From Gonatopus flavifemur (taxonomy: Eukaryota > Arthropoda > Insecta > Hymenoptera > Dryinidae): DNA of 64,000 nt. The stretch's first letter is position 1. Each line of letters begins with the position of its first letter. Under the pieces are notes generated by a model. The model was not told the origin of the DNA. It ran no database searches and saw only the letters and a list, made by a program, of their open reading frames with translations. Position numbers and translations under genes: made by a program. Shown here piece by piece: positions 45,826-56,980 of this stretch. Location: the NCBI GenBank assembly GCA_018340375.1, contig JAFFJZ010000007.1, positions 26,944,001-27,008,000 of the forward strand, read 5' to 3'.

Positions 45826-46493
45826 CGAGGTTTTGCCATGGACTTCACTTTCTTGAAACTTTTTATATTGCATTGGGGTTCTTTGATGAATTCCTCTTTC
45901 TGATTATGAGTGATGATTCAGTTATTGATTCATTACATAATCTTCAATCATCCATTCCATGCCATTCATTTTCAATGGAATCCACTTTGTAATCTGTGAT
46001 TCACACATTCAATACAAAATTTCAACAAGACCGCCTATATGAAATTGATAGTGGTGGTAGACGACGCGCATGTCTATGTTACATTCGCTTCTTTCTCGTG
46101 TTTTTTTATACACCTGAGTTACTACTCTAACGATCCGATAACAAGTCTTTGTCAAGAAAGTATCAGGCCAATGAGGAATCACGAAAACGACGCAAATTTA
46201 CCATTCAATCTGTACGTCGTCCACCAACACTATCCATTTCATTCAGGTAATTTCATAGGCAATTTTGTATTGAATTGATGAATTACAGATTATGAAGCGG
46301 ATTCAATTGATAATGAATGGCATGAAATGGATGGTTAAAGATTATATAACGAATCAACGATTGAATCATCGCTTATAATCATGAAGTGATTCATCAAATA
46401 CCAAATATAATCAGAACGTGGAATCATCCAAAAACCCCAATGCAGTGGACAAAGGTTTCAGAATGAGGAGTTCATGACACAACCTCGGTGAGA
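45826..46493. repeat. Large inverted repeat (~200-245 bp arms)
   Basis: The left arm (45826-46020) and right arm (46248-46493) mirror each other through ATGAATGGCATG(G/A)AATGGATG, CAGATTA and AACCCCAATGCA blocks. The loop (46021-46247) contains one further unit of the ~190 bp repeat family. Confidence 0.75.
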
Positions 46494-46499
46494 CATGCG

Positions 46500-47660
46500 G
46501 GGTCTCGTTGTCAATCAATCGTGCTCCGCGTTGATGTTATTGGTCATCCCCAATCAAATGATTTCAATTAGCCCCGGAAATGCCTCTGGCTCGCCGGTTC
46601 CACGGTTTTTTTGTTAATACAAAGTGGTTAGGGGGGCGGGTTACAGATCATTTGAATCAAATTTGAGATTGGTTGAATTTCCAAATAACAATAATTTATT
46701 ATATCAAATGGTCGTGAATTCACAAAGAGTTGATTAAAGAACTGTTTTGCATAGTTCAATAAGTATCCTAATTATGTATAATATTGAATCACAAATAACG
46801 AGGATTTCATGGAATCCCTTTAAGACTTATCAATCCGGATTATCTATGTATGTGCGCACGTTTTGGTTACGCGACGCGACTATTTATGGACGGTAATAAC
46901 CCGAATCCGACGGAATTACTTTGAATAGGATGAAACGACAGTAGACAAAAAAAACGACTTTATTACAAATGACTCGCAATACTGGATTCTGATTGGCCAT
47001 AAGAAATTGGCCCCAATGATGTTGAATTCGTGGGTGGTCCCTGAAACTGTAGCCGTGAGAGAGTGGCGTTACAGTTCCCTCTTGTTGCGGGCTGTGATGT
47101 GCCCCTATGGAAGGATAAAGTTGTCCTCAACCTTCTCCCCCTCTTCCCTAATGACTCTAATAGCTGTAGGAACGGGTTACACCCTGGTCCTCCCTCTTTT
47201 CCTAACCAACCCACCGATCTGCTTTGTGTGATTGCACCATACACTGGTCTTTGTCTGAGTGGTTAAAAATGGCCTGACTTGCGATCTCAGATAAGTAGAG
47301 CGGTCTCTCTCACCTCTGTAATTCAATTCTTTGATTGGATGGTTCGAGACAGCGAAGTGAAGAAATGCAGTGATGCCAGGAAAGACGGTGTGGACCGACA
47401 TGTGAGTCACACGTATACGAACGTGTCATTGTGTGAACAATGGAGGGGCTGATTTTTCGGTCCGCACTGTTTTTTCTGGCATGACTGAAGAAATGGGCTT
47501 CCTCCATCCTCTAATACACCCTATTTGGGTCCTTTCTACCCGTGGGAGAAGGTGGTACTCCAAGCGGTGGCGGTAGTTACTACAAATCATATTCGTGTCT
47601 CTCTCCAAAAATATAGCTTGCCCGTGTTATTTTCGCTCATGCGCATCGGGTCGAAAGTTT
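46500..47660. other. No recognisable gene; less AT-rich than average
   Basis: Several overlapping ORFs of 60-93 codons on both strands (46963-47608) reflect composition rather than a conserved protein. None has a recognisable motif. No element ends found. Confidence 0.35.
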
Positions 47661-47666
47661 TCCAAG

Positions 47667-48330
47667 ATGAAAGCGGTTTGTTCACGAGCTATCACAGTTC
47701 GTATTTCTCATCGGTTTTTATTAATTCTCGCGAGTGTGTTCATCGTACCGTGATCATATTATAAGAACGTCGCGAGTTAAATGTGAAGTGTTGTGAGTGA
47801 TGTTTTGTATTTTCAAAACAGGTAATATGGTTCACCAGTAAGTGATATATCGTTCTGGTTTTCTAATATCAATCTTAATATTAACCATTTATATATATAC
47901 TTACAGGTGATAATTTGAGTTCGATGGACTTCCTTCTAACAGGTGAGATATTTTACTGTTGTCTTCACAGTTGTGTACCCCTGAATGATCACTGGTAAGT
48001 ATATTGTTCGAAATACTATTCATTCCAACTGACACAACCAAATCTTTATTCATGAGTTAATATCATTGCTCTGTTTCCTCTTTACAGGTTGAACAAGTCC
48101 CGGTATAGAAGATGGTCATAATATCATCTGCGATTGTGGCTCAATCGCAGACGTTATCATTTTATATGCTCATAAGTTCACCTTTACACCAGATTCCTTT
48201 TTGTAGGTATCCACAGAGGCTGTGAACTCGTTCCTGTACCAACGTAGGGAAAATCGTTCCATTTTTCCCTTGTATTTATATTTTATCAATCTAATTCATC
48301 TTTTTCAGGTAAAACAACGGTTCTCGTTGC
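47667..48330 (+). other. Cluster of splice-like signals after a signal-peptide-like ORF
   Basis: An ATG at 47667 in good context (AAG-ATG-A) opens 28 codons with a hydrophobic core (RFLLILASVFIV). Downstream, strong acceptors (TTTTCAAAACAG, ATACTTACAG, TTGTCTTCACAG, CCTCTTTACAG, CATCTTTTTCAG) alternate with donors (GTAAGTGAT, GTGAGATA, GTAAGTATA), defining possible exons of 16-36 nt. I could not join them into one frame without a stop after VVYP. A microexon gene is possible but unproven. Confidence 0.25.
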
Positions 48331-48439
48331 AGGTATAAGAAGTTTGGAAAACGCTGAAGGTTGTGGTTGGTCTCCAGACAGTTCAGTCACATTGAAGTAT
48401 ATTAAATATTCTAAATCAAAACTATTAATTGAACAAAAC

Positions 48440-48830
48440 AATTTCTCCAGAGGCAAAAGCACAGCAGATATGCCACTGATCTTGACGAAATACTGGACTC
48501 TTCAGTTTTTCGGAGTAGAATCACAGGTGGATGGAGACAATGCAGGAATGAAGCAGACGAATCATAAATTTGTACGCTAGCTATTCAGCTAGACGATAGC
48601 TGTCACTATCAATTCCATTCGGTGACCTTTTAGTCGAGTGACGCGAAGGCCAGTGAATATATCACAGATCTATCCGATACTATCATAAGATTGTTTGAAT
48701 AGCATCACAGGTGGATGAGGATGGAACAAAATGAAGGGAACATACCATAGATCTGTATGTTAGCTATCAATATTATCAATTTCATTCATATTCAAGAATC
48801 CGATAACAGCCTTGGTCAAAGAAACCTACT
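48440..48830 (+). repeat. ~190 bp repeat family, plus orientation
   Basis: Two consecutive units, each starting at AATCACAGGTGGATG (about 48518 and 48704), are inverted relative to the array at 44570-45790. The 78-codon ORF at 48344-48580 is largely made of this repeat. Confidence 0.6.
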
Positions 48831-48839
48831 GAATCTTGT

Positions 48840-50000
48840 CCAATGTTCTAGTTGAAGTCAATGCAGTAGAATGTAGTTCATGTTGTTCTTGTTGTAGTCA
48901 ATGTAGTTGATTGATGTCTGATTCTTAATCAAATTTGGTTTGATTCAATGGACTGTTCCATTAGATAATACTCTTCATCAAAACTACAACGATAATAAAA
49001 TTATATTGAACGTAAGTTTTCTCAGCAGACATCTCTTCATGGTTTCCTCTCTAAATGAAGATGAAAAAGATTTGGAACAGTTATTTTAGAATAAGCGACA
49101 TCTCTAGTCGCTTCAGTTGAGCTTAGGTATAGTCATTTCCGATCAGGGTATGCGGGGGGGACAATGTTTTATTCATTCACTTCTCTCTGAGCAGGCTCAA
49201 TATCATCTGTTCGATCATTTGCTCACGATTCTAGTTGGGAAATAGTATAGATCAATGACCTGTCCATCAAGAGTACGGTATCTCCACTCCCACATAGCAC
49301 TGAAAGTTCTCTAAACGTTGTCAGAACCTTTAGAGAACTTTAAACGTTTTAGAAACGTTCTCAGAATGTCCTCAAAACTTTCATGCTATGTGGGCTATAA
49401 TCATACCTGTAAAGAAATAGCAAATAAACTTGAATAATTCTCAAGGAAGCTCGGTATAATCTTTTCCATTAATAGTCTACGATCCTGATTGGAAAAATTC
49501 ACAGTAGCTGGTTGTCTGTCAAGAGTTATGATATATCCCTTATGTTTCGGCCTATAGAAAGATTGCGAATCAATTTAAATCATCTCCCTTGAGCATACTC
49601 CGTATGATCCATTTGATCATCTTCCAACGACTCTAGTAGGAGGATAGGACAGTAGCGGACTGTCCGTGAAGGTTATGATATATCCGATATGCTTTTGCTT
49701 CAGAATTTGATTATTTGTCTCTGGTTCAGGTTAGAGGAACCCATCCCTAGCAAAAATTATTCTAGGCATTCTCTAGTCATCTCGAGGCCCTCGCAAGTTT
49801 TTCTTAAGGCAAAACTAGTCTAGTTGAACTTGCAAGTTAACAGTGAGCTCCTCACAAGTTTGACTGGTAGATACTTCAGCAAAAATCATTCTGGTCATTT
49901 TCTAAGCCTCACAAAGGCCTTAGTAGTCCCTTGTGAGGGACTTGCAAGGCCTTGTAACAATCTAGGGGATAACTGGAGTGAGTGTATTGAGGTTATGTTT
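48840..50000. repeat. Degenerate repeats with a GTCAAGAGTTATGATATATCC block
   Basis: Related units occur at about 49150-49290, 49440-49560, 49560-49710 and again at 53060-53140. At 49745-49985 lie CCCTAGCAAAAATTATTCTAGG-type MITE ends and CTTGCAAGGCCTTG wording shared with 27240-27345. Confidence 0.5.
49289..49394. mobile_element. Short palindromic MITE, CCCACATAGCAC family
   Basis: CCCACATAGCACTGAAAGTT at the left is mirrored by CCCACATAGCATGAAAGTTT on the minus-strand right. The interior is rich in AACGTT. It interrupts one unit of the surrounding degenerate repeat. Confidence 0.75.
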
Positions 50001-50004
50001 ACAT

Positions 50005-50256
50005 AATCGTTGTCAATCACAAACTTGTGCAGTCGTGGTGCATGTGGAATGAATGATAGATAGTCTATCGTAGTTTATGTGATATTTCACATACCTGTTT
50101 TCTATCACAAGTAACGTGAAACTTGCGATAGGCATTCAATCGTTGCCAATCACAAATTTATGCAATTGTGATGCATGTGGAATGAACGATAGACAGTTCA
50201 TCTTAGTTTATGTGATATTTCACATACCTGTTTCCTATCACAAATCATGTGAATTA
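50005..50256 (+). repeat. Tandem duplication, 133 bp unit
   Basis: AATCGTTG(T/C)CAATCACAAA begins at 50005 and again at 50138. The two units are closely similar through TTTATGTGATATTTCACATA. Confidence 0.85.
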
Positions 50257-50258
50257 CT

Positions 50259-50590
50259 ATGAACTATTGGCACGATAGATACTTATAAGGGACAGATTGT
50301 CAAAAATTACTTAAAAATAACTTCATTGAACTATGCATGTAGTTATAAATAATTATATATGAACAAATTATTAGGCCCATTTGGAATAATCAGAATCAAT
50401 TGAATATTTATATTGTTGCATGTGAGGTATGGTAGTGAACGAAATTCCGTATGCTTGTAATTTGAGAGATGATCTTTCTAACGGTAAGAATCTTAAACTC
50501 CATTTATAACTACATGTATCATTCAATGAAGTTATGTACAAATATTTTTTGAAATCAAATCACAGTCAAGTATCCATCATACCAATTGTC
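50259..50590. mobile_element. Palindromic MITE, copy 1 (~332 bp)
   Basis: Left end ATGAACTATTGGCACGATAG; right end (minus strand) CAATTGGTATGATGGATACT. Internal inverted blocks (TTCATTGAA...ATAACTACATG) make it foldback throughout. Same family as 50962-51300. Confidence 0.8.
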
Positions 50591-50670
50591 AGAAAGAATG
50601 TACTATCGCTACCACTTTTGAGAACCTCTGATGATTTTTCAGGTGATCAAGTGGAATGAAGTGATATCAT

Positions 50671-50786
50671 GTCATATAGAATCGTATAGAATATCATAAA
50701 ATATGATTCAAAAACATGATAGAAACTGTGAATCTTATCATGTTTTTGAATCATAATCTATGATATTCTATACGATTCTATATGAC
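50671..50786. repeat. Hairpin with 51 nt arms
   Basis: Arms 50671-50721 and 50736-50786 pair at 49 of 51 positions around a 14 nt loop. The outer end reads GTCATATAGAATCGTATAGA. It could be a MITE core or a small-RNA precursor. No target duplication was identified. Confidence 0.9.
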
Positions 50787-50961
50787 ACTTTGAGCAGGGA
50801 TGTCATTCCTTCGATCCACAATCTGTATGAAGTGAAATGACCAGCCACTTGGTTGACATAAATTCTCTGCGAATAAGAAGTAGGTATCCACAACACTTGA
50901 GTCGATAAAAAAATTGACTTACATATTGGGAGTGCAGTGAGTTTTCTTTACTCTGACTACC

Positions 50962-51300
50962 ATGAACCATTGACACGATAGATACTTATGAGAGATATTG
51001 ATTGTCAAAAATTACTTGAAATAACTTCATTGAACTATACATGTGTTTATAAATAATTAGATATGAACAAATTATTCAGTCAATTTGTAAGAATGAAAAT
51101 CAATTGAATATCTCTCATGTCCCATGTAATTTATAGTAATGAAGGGAATTCCCTGTGCTTGTAATTTGACAGATGATTTTTTATTGCTAAAACCCTTAGG
51201 CTCCATTTATAACCACATACATGTATTGTTCAATAAAGTGATGTAGAAATACTCTTTGGAAGCAAATCACAGTTAAGTATCCATCGTGCCAGTAGTTCAT
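50962..51300. mobile_element. Palindromic MITE, copy 2 (~339 bp)
   Basis: Left end ATGAACCATTGACACGATAG; right end (minus strand) ATGAACTACTGGCACGATGG. Colinear with copy 1 at 50259 throughout, same orientation, 370 bp apart. Confidence 0.8.
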
Positions 51301-51878
51301 TTTGATCAGAGAAAGGAAATTCACTGCGCTTCCAATATAAGTGTAAGATAATATCTTCAACGATTCAAGTCATACTTATTCGTAGACAATTTATTCCAAC
51401 AAACTTAAACTTCATTTTATATTATGCACATTGTTTGAGTGAGGAAGTCATTCCACGTCACTTATCAAAAAAACACTCCACTTCACTTTAAGTGATTAAG
51501 GTAACTCAATCAGAAGCTCACATATATAAGTGAGCAAAATGATAATGAATGCCAATGATACACGAACTTCACTTTGAAGCATTACAAAAAACCGTGACCG
51601 CTCTTTTCTTTGAATAATCTAAATGAAAGAGATCTATGTGACTTTTACATACCATAAATATGATTCTACAAAAGTCTCCTTTGGGATTTGATTTCGATGA
51701 AAAACAGGGACACTTGAAGAATCATGACGATACATTCATAACTTGTAATATTTTCTAGTTCACTTCTTACACATAACATAATGTGAATAATTTTTCAATG
51801 GAAAGCACAAAATAATGAATTCAAACCCAAATATAATCTTATCTCAAAAATCACATTGATTTATCACTGTTATAAAGA
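51301..51878. other. No recognisable feature
   Basis: AT-rich, no ORF of note. Confidence 0.4.
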
Positions 51879-52398
51879 ATTTTATGTTTTATTAGATACA
51901 AAACAAAAACAAATTCCAAAAGTAGGGTTATGTCTTTATGTTATGTTTATTGAAATCATTTTTCTAAGTACTGTCAATTTTATCACTTATATTTTACGGG
52001 AATGAATTTTGACAATTTTTCAGCGCGATGATTCCGATATGTAAAAGTACGAAGAATGTGTAGTTCAAATGTAGCGGGTCAACTTTCATGGTACAACCGC
52101 CAGGGGACTGGTGGAACTGTTCACTAGCAAATGTCTTTATCAAATAAGCTCTGAATTTCAAAGTGCGGAATAGCTACGTTGGCAAGGTGTTAGGTTTCGG
52201 TAGGTTAGGTAGGTAGGTAAAAGCAGGTTCGGTTCCCCGTTAGGTTGAAAACTTTTCACCATAGCCAACAAAGTTAATCCAGACATTAATGATTGATGCG
52301 TGTTATATTGCCTTTCTACCAACACATAGTGAAGCGAAGTTTGATGTTATTTTTTTTTTATCATCTTTGAATAAATCAATAAAAGTAAATTTAGTGAA
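51879..52398. repeat. Dispersed ~520 bp repeat, copy B
   Basis: Second copy of 81-597, same orientation, colinear from ATTTTATGTTT to TTTAGTGAA, with scattered substitutions and a few indels. Confidence 0.85.
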
Positions 52399-52460
52399 AT
52401 TCGACGAAAAGATATGATAAGTTAAAGATGATGAGTTAAAGTTGGTATTTATATAAAATT

Positions 52461-52859
52461 CCCAGATAGCACAATCCCAAGCAGCAACAGAATTTCAAAG
52501 TATATACGGAATAGAAACATTCGTAGAATGTACGAATGAGATGTGAAGAACATATAATGAATGTTCATAGAATGTTCGAATGAGACTGTTTTAAATATAC
52601 TTAGAACGTACATAGTATATTCGAAATGTACGATATACATTCAATCGACGTTCAATCAACGTACCGTCGTATGTTCGATTACATACGTTCGATGAATATG
52701 CTATAAAACGGTCTTATTCGAATGTGCATAGAACATATTTCGAATATTCGAAGGACGTTCATAGTATATTCTGGTGCTGCTTGGGATAGTTTAAAAAGAG
52801 GTCTATATGAATACATTGTATTCATTATGAACTCTTTTAGAACTCTTGTGATATCTGGG
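52461..52859. mobile_element. Two nested palindromic MITEs
   Basis: The outer element runs from CCCAGATAGCACAA (52461) to TTGTGATATCTGGG (52859). The inner one runs from CCCAAGCAGCAACAG (52476) to CTGGTGCTGCTTGGG (52785) and is full of GAACAT/ATGTTC-type inverted blocks. Both belong to the CCCA..AGCAC group, so a relative landed within the first bases of an older copy. Confidence 0.7.
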
Positions 52860-53439
52860 ATTACTACATCTTCGACTGGCATTTTTCTTCGTGTAACCTT
52901 TTCATGTATAGTTTTTTTCAAGTTTTTCACTATTTTTTTATGAGTAACTAGTGAGTATGGCTAGTGAGTGCCTCATCATGTTGGGCGTTACATAACTTAC
53001 AAGGCCCTTACTATGACAAGAGTTGAACTTGCGAGTGCCTCGAATTTTACTTGAGACAATTTCTACCAGGGAATAGTAGCAAACTATCCGTCAGGGATTA
53101 TGGTATATCTGCTATGCTTTTGTCTGTGAAGGAATTATGTATTTTATGAATAATCCATCATACAGAGCTTACATGTGTATATCTCAATTTTCTGAATGTA
53201 GCAAATAGATTTATTTATACCTTCCTTAAACTTTTTCTGTTTTTTTCACAAATAACCTCTTCATCATTTATTAATTCATTCATTCATTCTCTGAGAGTAA
53301 TATATAAGAGTATATTTAATTCCAAGTTATTTGTTTGTGTTTGATTGTTGTTCTGAATGACCTGTAGTCACCTGCTTCCTCGTTAGAGGGAAGCTTTGTG
53401 ATCGTTTCGAGGAACCGAAAATTTTTTCGTCTCCAAACT

Positions 53440-54610
53440 CAAAATCTCTTGGACCAAAATGTTCCTCAGAGCTCAGGGAGTAATTCTGGTTCTGTATTTG
53501 TCTGCCTGTCTGTATGTGTGTCTGTGGGGATGTGAACTATTTTGCGACGGCGCATATCTTCCGTTCCTGTTCCCAAGTAGCACAACAGGTCAGAAATGCT
53601 AAGAAGGTTCTCTGAAGTTCTGAGTATCTCTTATGAACATTCATAGAATCTACAAATGGGACTGTTCCGGATAAGTATGGTCTATGCATATTCTTAGAAT
53701 GTATTTTTCGAATTTATTTGAAATAGTCTCACCTGCACATTCTATGCATGATCTCAGAATTAACGCAGAATGTTTGAAATGTTCTTGTGTTACTTGGGTT
53801 GTCCGATTGTTATGAAATTTTTACCACAGTTGGAACCCGAGCTGATAGTGGTCCCATATGCGTTTCAACCTGATTCTCACCGGAGAAGGGCAGGGGGGAA
53901 GAAAAATGTTATAAAAAAACATGATTTTGCGACCGCTTATATCTCCGCTCCCTATTATCTGATTGCAATAAAACTTATACCACGTTCTAGTGATGATACG
54001 ATAGTGGCCCCATATGAGTTTCATCCTAATCGATTGAAAACTGTGGAAACATTTTGTTTCGCGATTCACATTATTTGACAATAGTTTGAAAGCAGGCCTT
54101 CTCCATGTTGGCATCATCCAAATGCCATGGAATTCGGAGTATAATCAGCTTACGGGGGCTTAGTTGTATGGAGGAATTTCAAACAAATCGGAATTGGAGG
54201 AAGAAAGTGGTAAGCACTGAGCTTCGAAATCGAATTTGAAAATTTCGTCAACATCGTAACATGTGGATAACTTCCATTCCTATCATCCAATTTTCATGAA
54301 ATTTTCACCACAGCTTTATACAGTGTGGATCGCAGTCCTATATAAATTTCAACTTGATTCTCTAAGAAAAACGGGAGAGGGAAAGGAAACATGTTATTGA
54401 AAATTGTGATTTGGCGGCCGAGCATGTCTTTGCTTCCTGTCATCCGGTTGGAATGAAATTTTTACTAAGTTCTAATTGTAATTCGATAGTGTTCCCACAT
54501 GAATTCCATCCCAATCGATTGAAAACCGGGGACAATTTTCTTCTGCGATCCGCGTTATTTGACAATATTTTGAAAACAGGCTTCCCCTATATTCGTATCA
54601 TTATTTGAGC
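53440..54610 (+). repeat. Degenerate repeats around CCCATATGAGTTTCATCC motif
   Basis: Blocks such as GTCCCATATGCGTTTCAACC, GGCCCCATATGAGTTTCATC and CCTATATAAATTTCAACTTG, with intervening TCATCCGATTG-like wording, recur about every 120-250 bp. ORFs at 53770-54078 and 54411-54608 are built from it. It is interrupted by the MITE at 53572-53798. Confidence 0.5.
53572..53798. mobile_element. Palindromic MITE, CCCAAGTAGCAC family
   Basis: CCCAAGTAGCACAAC at the left is mirrored by CCCAAGTAACACAAG on the minus-strand right. Internal inverted blocks include ATTCTTAGAATG. Confidence 0.75.
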
Positions 54611-54766
54611 ATATACTACTGGAGCGAGCATTGCCTATGATTTCAATAGAAACAAGTGTGGTTAAATTGAACGAGAGAGAGATCCGACTCTTAAACAGTT
54701 GTCTCTCTTTTCATTCAATGAGATTTAAACAAAGATAGCACTGCCTGAAAGTCGGAACTTTCATCT

Positions 54767-54940
54767 GGTAGGGGGTCTTTTTGCCGAAAAAGTTTTTCGC
54801 CGAATAAACTTAATTCGACAATCGCTAGTCATTTCTAGAGATCACTACGAAATCTCCTAGTGATTTCCAGAGGTGACTATCGATTGTCAAATTACAGTGT
54901 ATTCGGCGAAAAACGTTTTCGGCAAAAAGACCCCCTACCC
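54767..54940. mobile_element. 174 bp MITE with TTTCATCT duplications
   Basis: Ends GGTAGGGGGTCTTTTTGCCG (left) and GGGTAGGGGGTCTTTTTGCC (right, minus strand). It is bracketed by TTTCATCT at 54759-54766 and 54941-54948. GG-starting ends with an 8 bp duplication suggest a Mutator-like or other 8-9 bp-duplicating superfamily. Confidence 0.85.
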
Positions 54941-54948
54941 TTTCATCT

Positions 54949-55421
54949 GGGTCGGTGCCGAATCAACGAACAACCAAATCAACGAAAAAAAATTTACTAG
55001 CAGTATGAAGTTGTCATTTTGTTGCAGTATGAAATGAAATTAGTCATAGATCATTGATTAAATTAAACGGAAAGTAAAAAACATTGATTTGCTAACACAA
55101 CCCCACGATAAACTTAATTTCCCTTTGTTATGTTTATGATTATGGTATGGTTATGTTTATGATAACAACAAACCGATTTTCGTTCTCTACAGACGTTTGA
55201 AACAGTTTGATTGTACCGATCGATTAGGAAGATCATTAATAATTTTATTAGAATCATGAATTACGTGTCTACTGTAATAAACGGGTGCAGTGAATAGGTC
55301 AACATAAAGAATTTTCGTTTAATTTAATCAATGATCTATGACTAATTTCATTTCATACTGCAACAAAATGACAACTTCATACTGCTAGTAAATTTTTTTT
55401 TCGTTGATTCGGCACCGACCC
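54949..55421. mobile_element. 473 bp element with ~110 bp near-identical TIRs
   Basis: Long TIRs start GGGTCGGTGCCGAATCAACG at both ends and match almost perfectly for about 110 bp. They are bracketed by TTTCATCT at 54941-54948 and 55422-55429. Long TIRs, G-starting ends and an 8 bp duplication fit a Mutator-like MITE. Near-identity of the arms points to recent insertion. No transposase. Confidence 0.9.
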
Positions 55422-55495
55422 TTTCATCTATCTTCAATTCAAACTAACCACACTTCTCCGTAGCCCTCGCTCGCTCCAGTAGTTCTGCTCTAAGG

Positions 55496-55801
55496 TAGTG
55501 TTCACTAAACATCGACGATAATAACATCGCCTGACATCGATGTTTTACATCGTTTAACGATGTAACATCGACCTGGTTGATGTTCCAATGTTTTTTGTAA
55601 GAAACATTGAAACATCAAGACATAAAATGAGAACAATTGAATGGGATTATGCTGAATATGAAATGGCGCTAGATCCCAAAATTTTTATTGGTAAAATAAC
55701 AACCAATCAGGTTCTAGCAGCATCGATGTTCGCGATGTCAAACATCGATACCCGTTTATTGGATGACACATCGATGTGCCATCGATGTTTAGTGAACACT
55801 A
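55496..55801. mobile_element. 306 bp hAT-type MITE
   Basis: Terminal repeats TAGTGTTCACTAAACATCGA match perfectly at both ends. They are bracketed by the 8 bp duplication CTCTAAGG at 55488-55495 and 55802-55809. ACATCGATG-type inverted blocks fill the interior. TAGNG ends plus 8 bp fit hAT. An 82-codon ORF (55588-55836) starts inside and runs out of the right end, so it is probably incidental. Confidence 0.95.
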
Positions 55802-55809
55802 CTCTAAGG

Positions 55810-56980
55810 TATCATCCAAATGCCATGCAATCTTGAACATATCCAGTCCCGGAGGCATTGGTTGTACAGTTTAAAATTCAAGCAAATTGGAAGCGAGGGG
55901 AGGACAGGGTAACAAGCTGTGGTACAGTATTTTTTCCAACAATAACGAGGAAGCCATGTGCCAATTGGCAGAGTTTTTGATTATTCTTTGCTTATTATAA
56001 TAACCTATCAACACATCGCCTTATTGACAAGTTATATTTGTTTACGTATTTACAATGTATATACTCTATAAGAAAAAAAATTCATCTACCAATCATTGCA
56101 CAGGTTACAAAAGACTGACAACCCATTTTGACAAATACATACTAATGAACAAATGATCCACTATTGGACTTTCGAAGAAAGAAAGACAGAAAAAATGACC
56201 TACTACTGGGCATTTGGATAAAGGAAAAGACAGACACAATAAATCTTTGTAGCATTGGAAATCGCCTCAACGATGACAGGTCTTCGTGTTAAGAAGAAAC
56301 CGATGGAAAAGAAAATCCGAAAAAATGTTTTGATCGAATAAAAAATTGAAACGTTCATATTTTGGTATTGGATGAACTGATCAAGTTCGCAGTGTGCTCA
56401 ATCGGAAGTTTATACACATTCGTGACACACAATATGTGTCGAGCATTGAAAATTTTTTCAGGAGATTAAATCTCGGTTGAGGAGTATAGATACACGGTAG
56501 CGTATGACTTCTGCTTTCTTCACTTATACATAGAAAATACTTATACATTATTATTAAACATCTTTTTTTTAAGGTTTTTCCATATGCTTGGCATCGGGAC
56601 GCTACCGCGTCTCTTGATCCCTCAGCGCATCAATACATTGTCTCACATTCAGTTTATACACGAAACACTCTCAATCGGATCATAAGGAATTCAATTTGAT
56701 GAGAATTATGTGTAGATTGGGTGTCATTTTTACACCACTCTTATATGATCGTTACGTGGACATCGTGTTAAAAATCGCTGTCGCAAACAGCTGAAATTTT
56801 CAAAATCCACTGAGATATCCCTATACGTATCGTTATGAGAACGATACTTTCTTTCCGTGAAGCTTCAATCATATGTGATGGAAGCAATTTCCACTCACAT
56901 GATTGCAAAAGTTCTTGAAATTTCCATTACATTCGAATGAGAATTCAATTAATAAACTGGAATATTATGAGTGATATAAT
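55810..56980. other. No recognisable gene
   Basis: AT-rich DNA without long ORFs or repeat structure that I could identify. Confidence 0.4.

Larger units (their letters stand above)
54615..55483. repeat. Outer inverted-repeat shell containing two younger MITEs
   Basis: ACTACTGGAGCGAGC at 54615 is inverted at the right end (55483). The arms continue through AAGTGTGGTTA. Removing 54767-54940 and 54949-55421 leaves a short palindrome. Confidence 0.65.

Noticed and set aside
46963..47608. Cluster of overlapping 60-93 codon ORFs on both strands considered as a gene
   Set aside because: Frames overlap on both strands with no preferred one, no motifs and no splice structure. They follow from locally lower AT content.
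53770..54608. ORFs of 65-102 codons considered as a repeated protein
   Set aside because: They are made of a noncoding-looking degenerate repeat found in several frames, and the reading is not preserved between units.
55588..55836. 82-codon ORF considered as a MITE-encoded protein
   Set aside because: It crosses the element's right end into flanking DNA and contains the TIR, so it cannot be a conserved product of the element.
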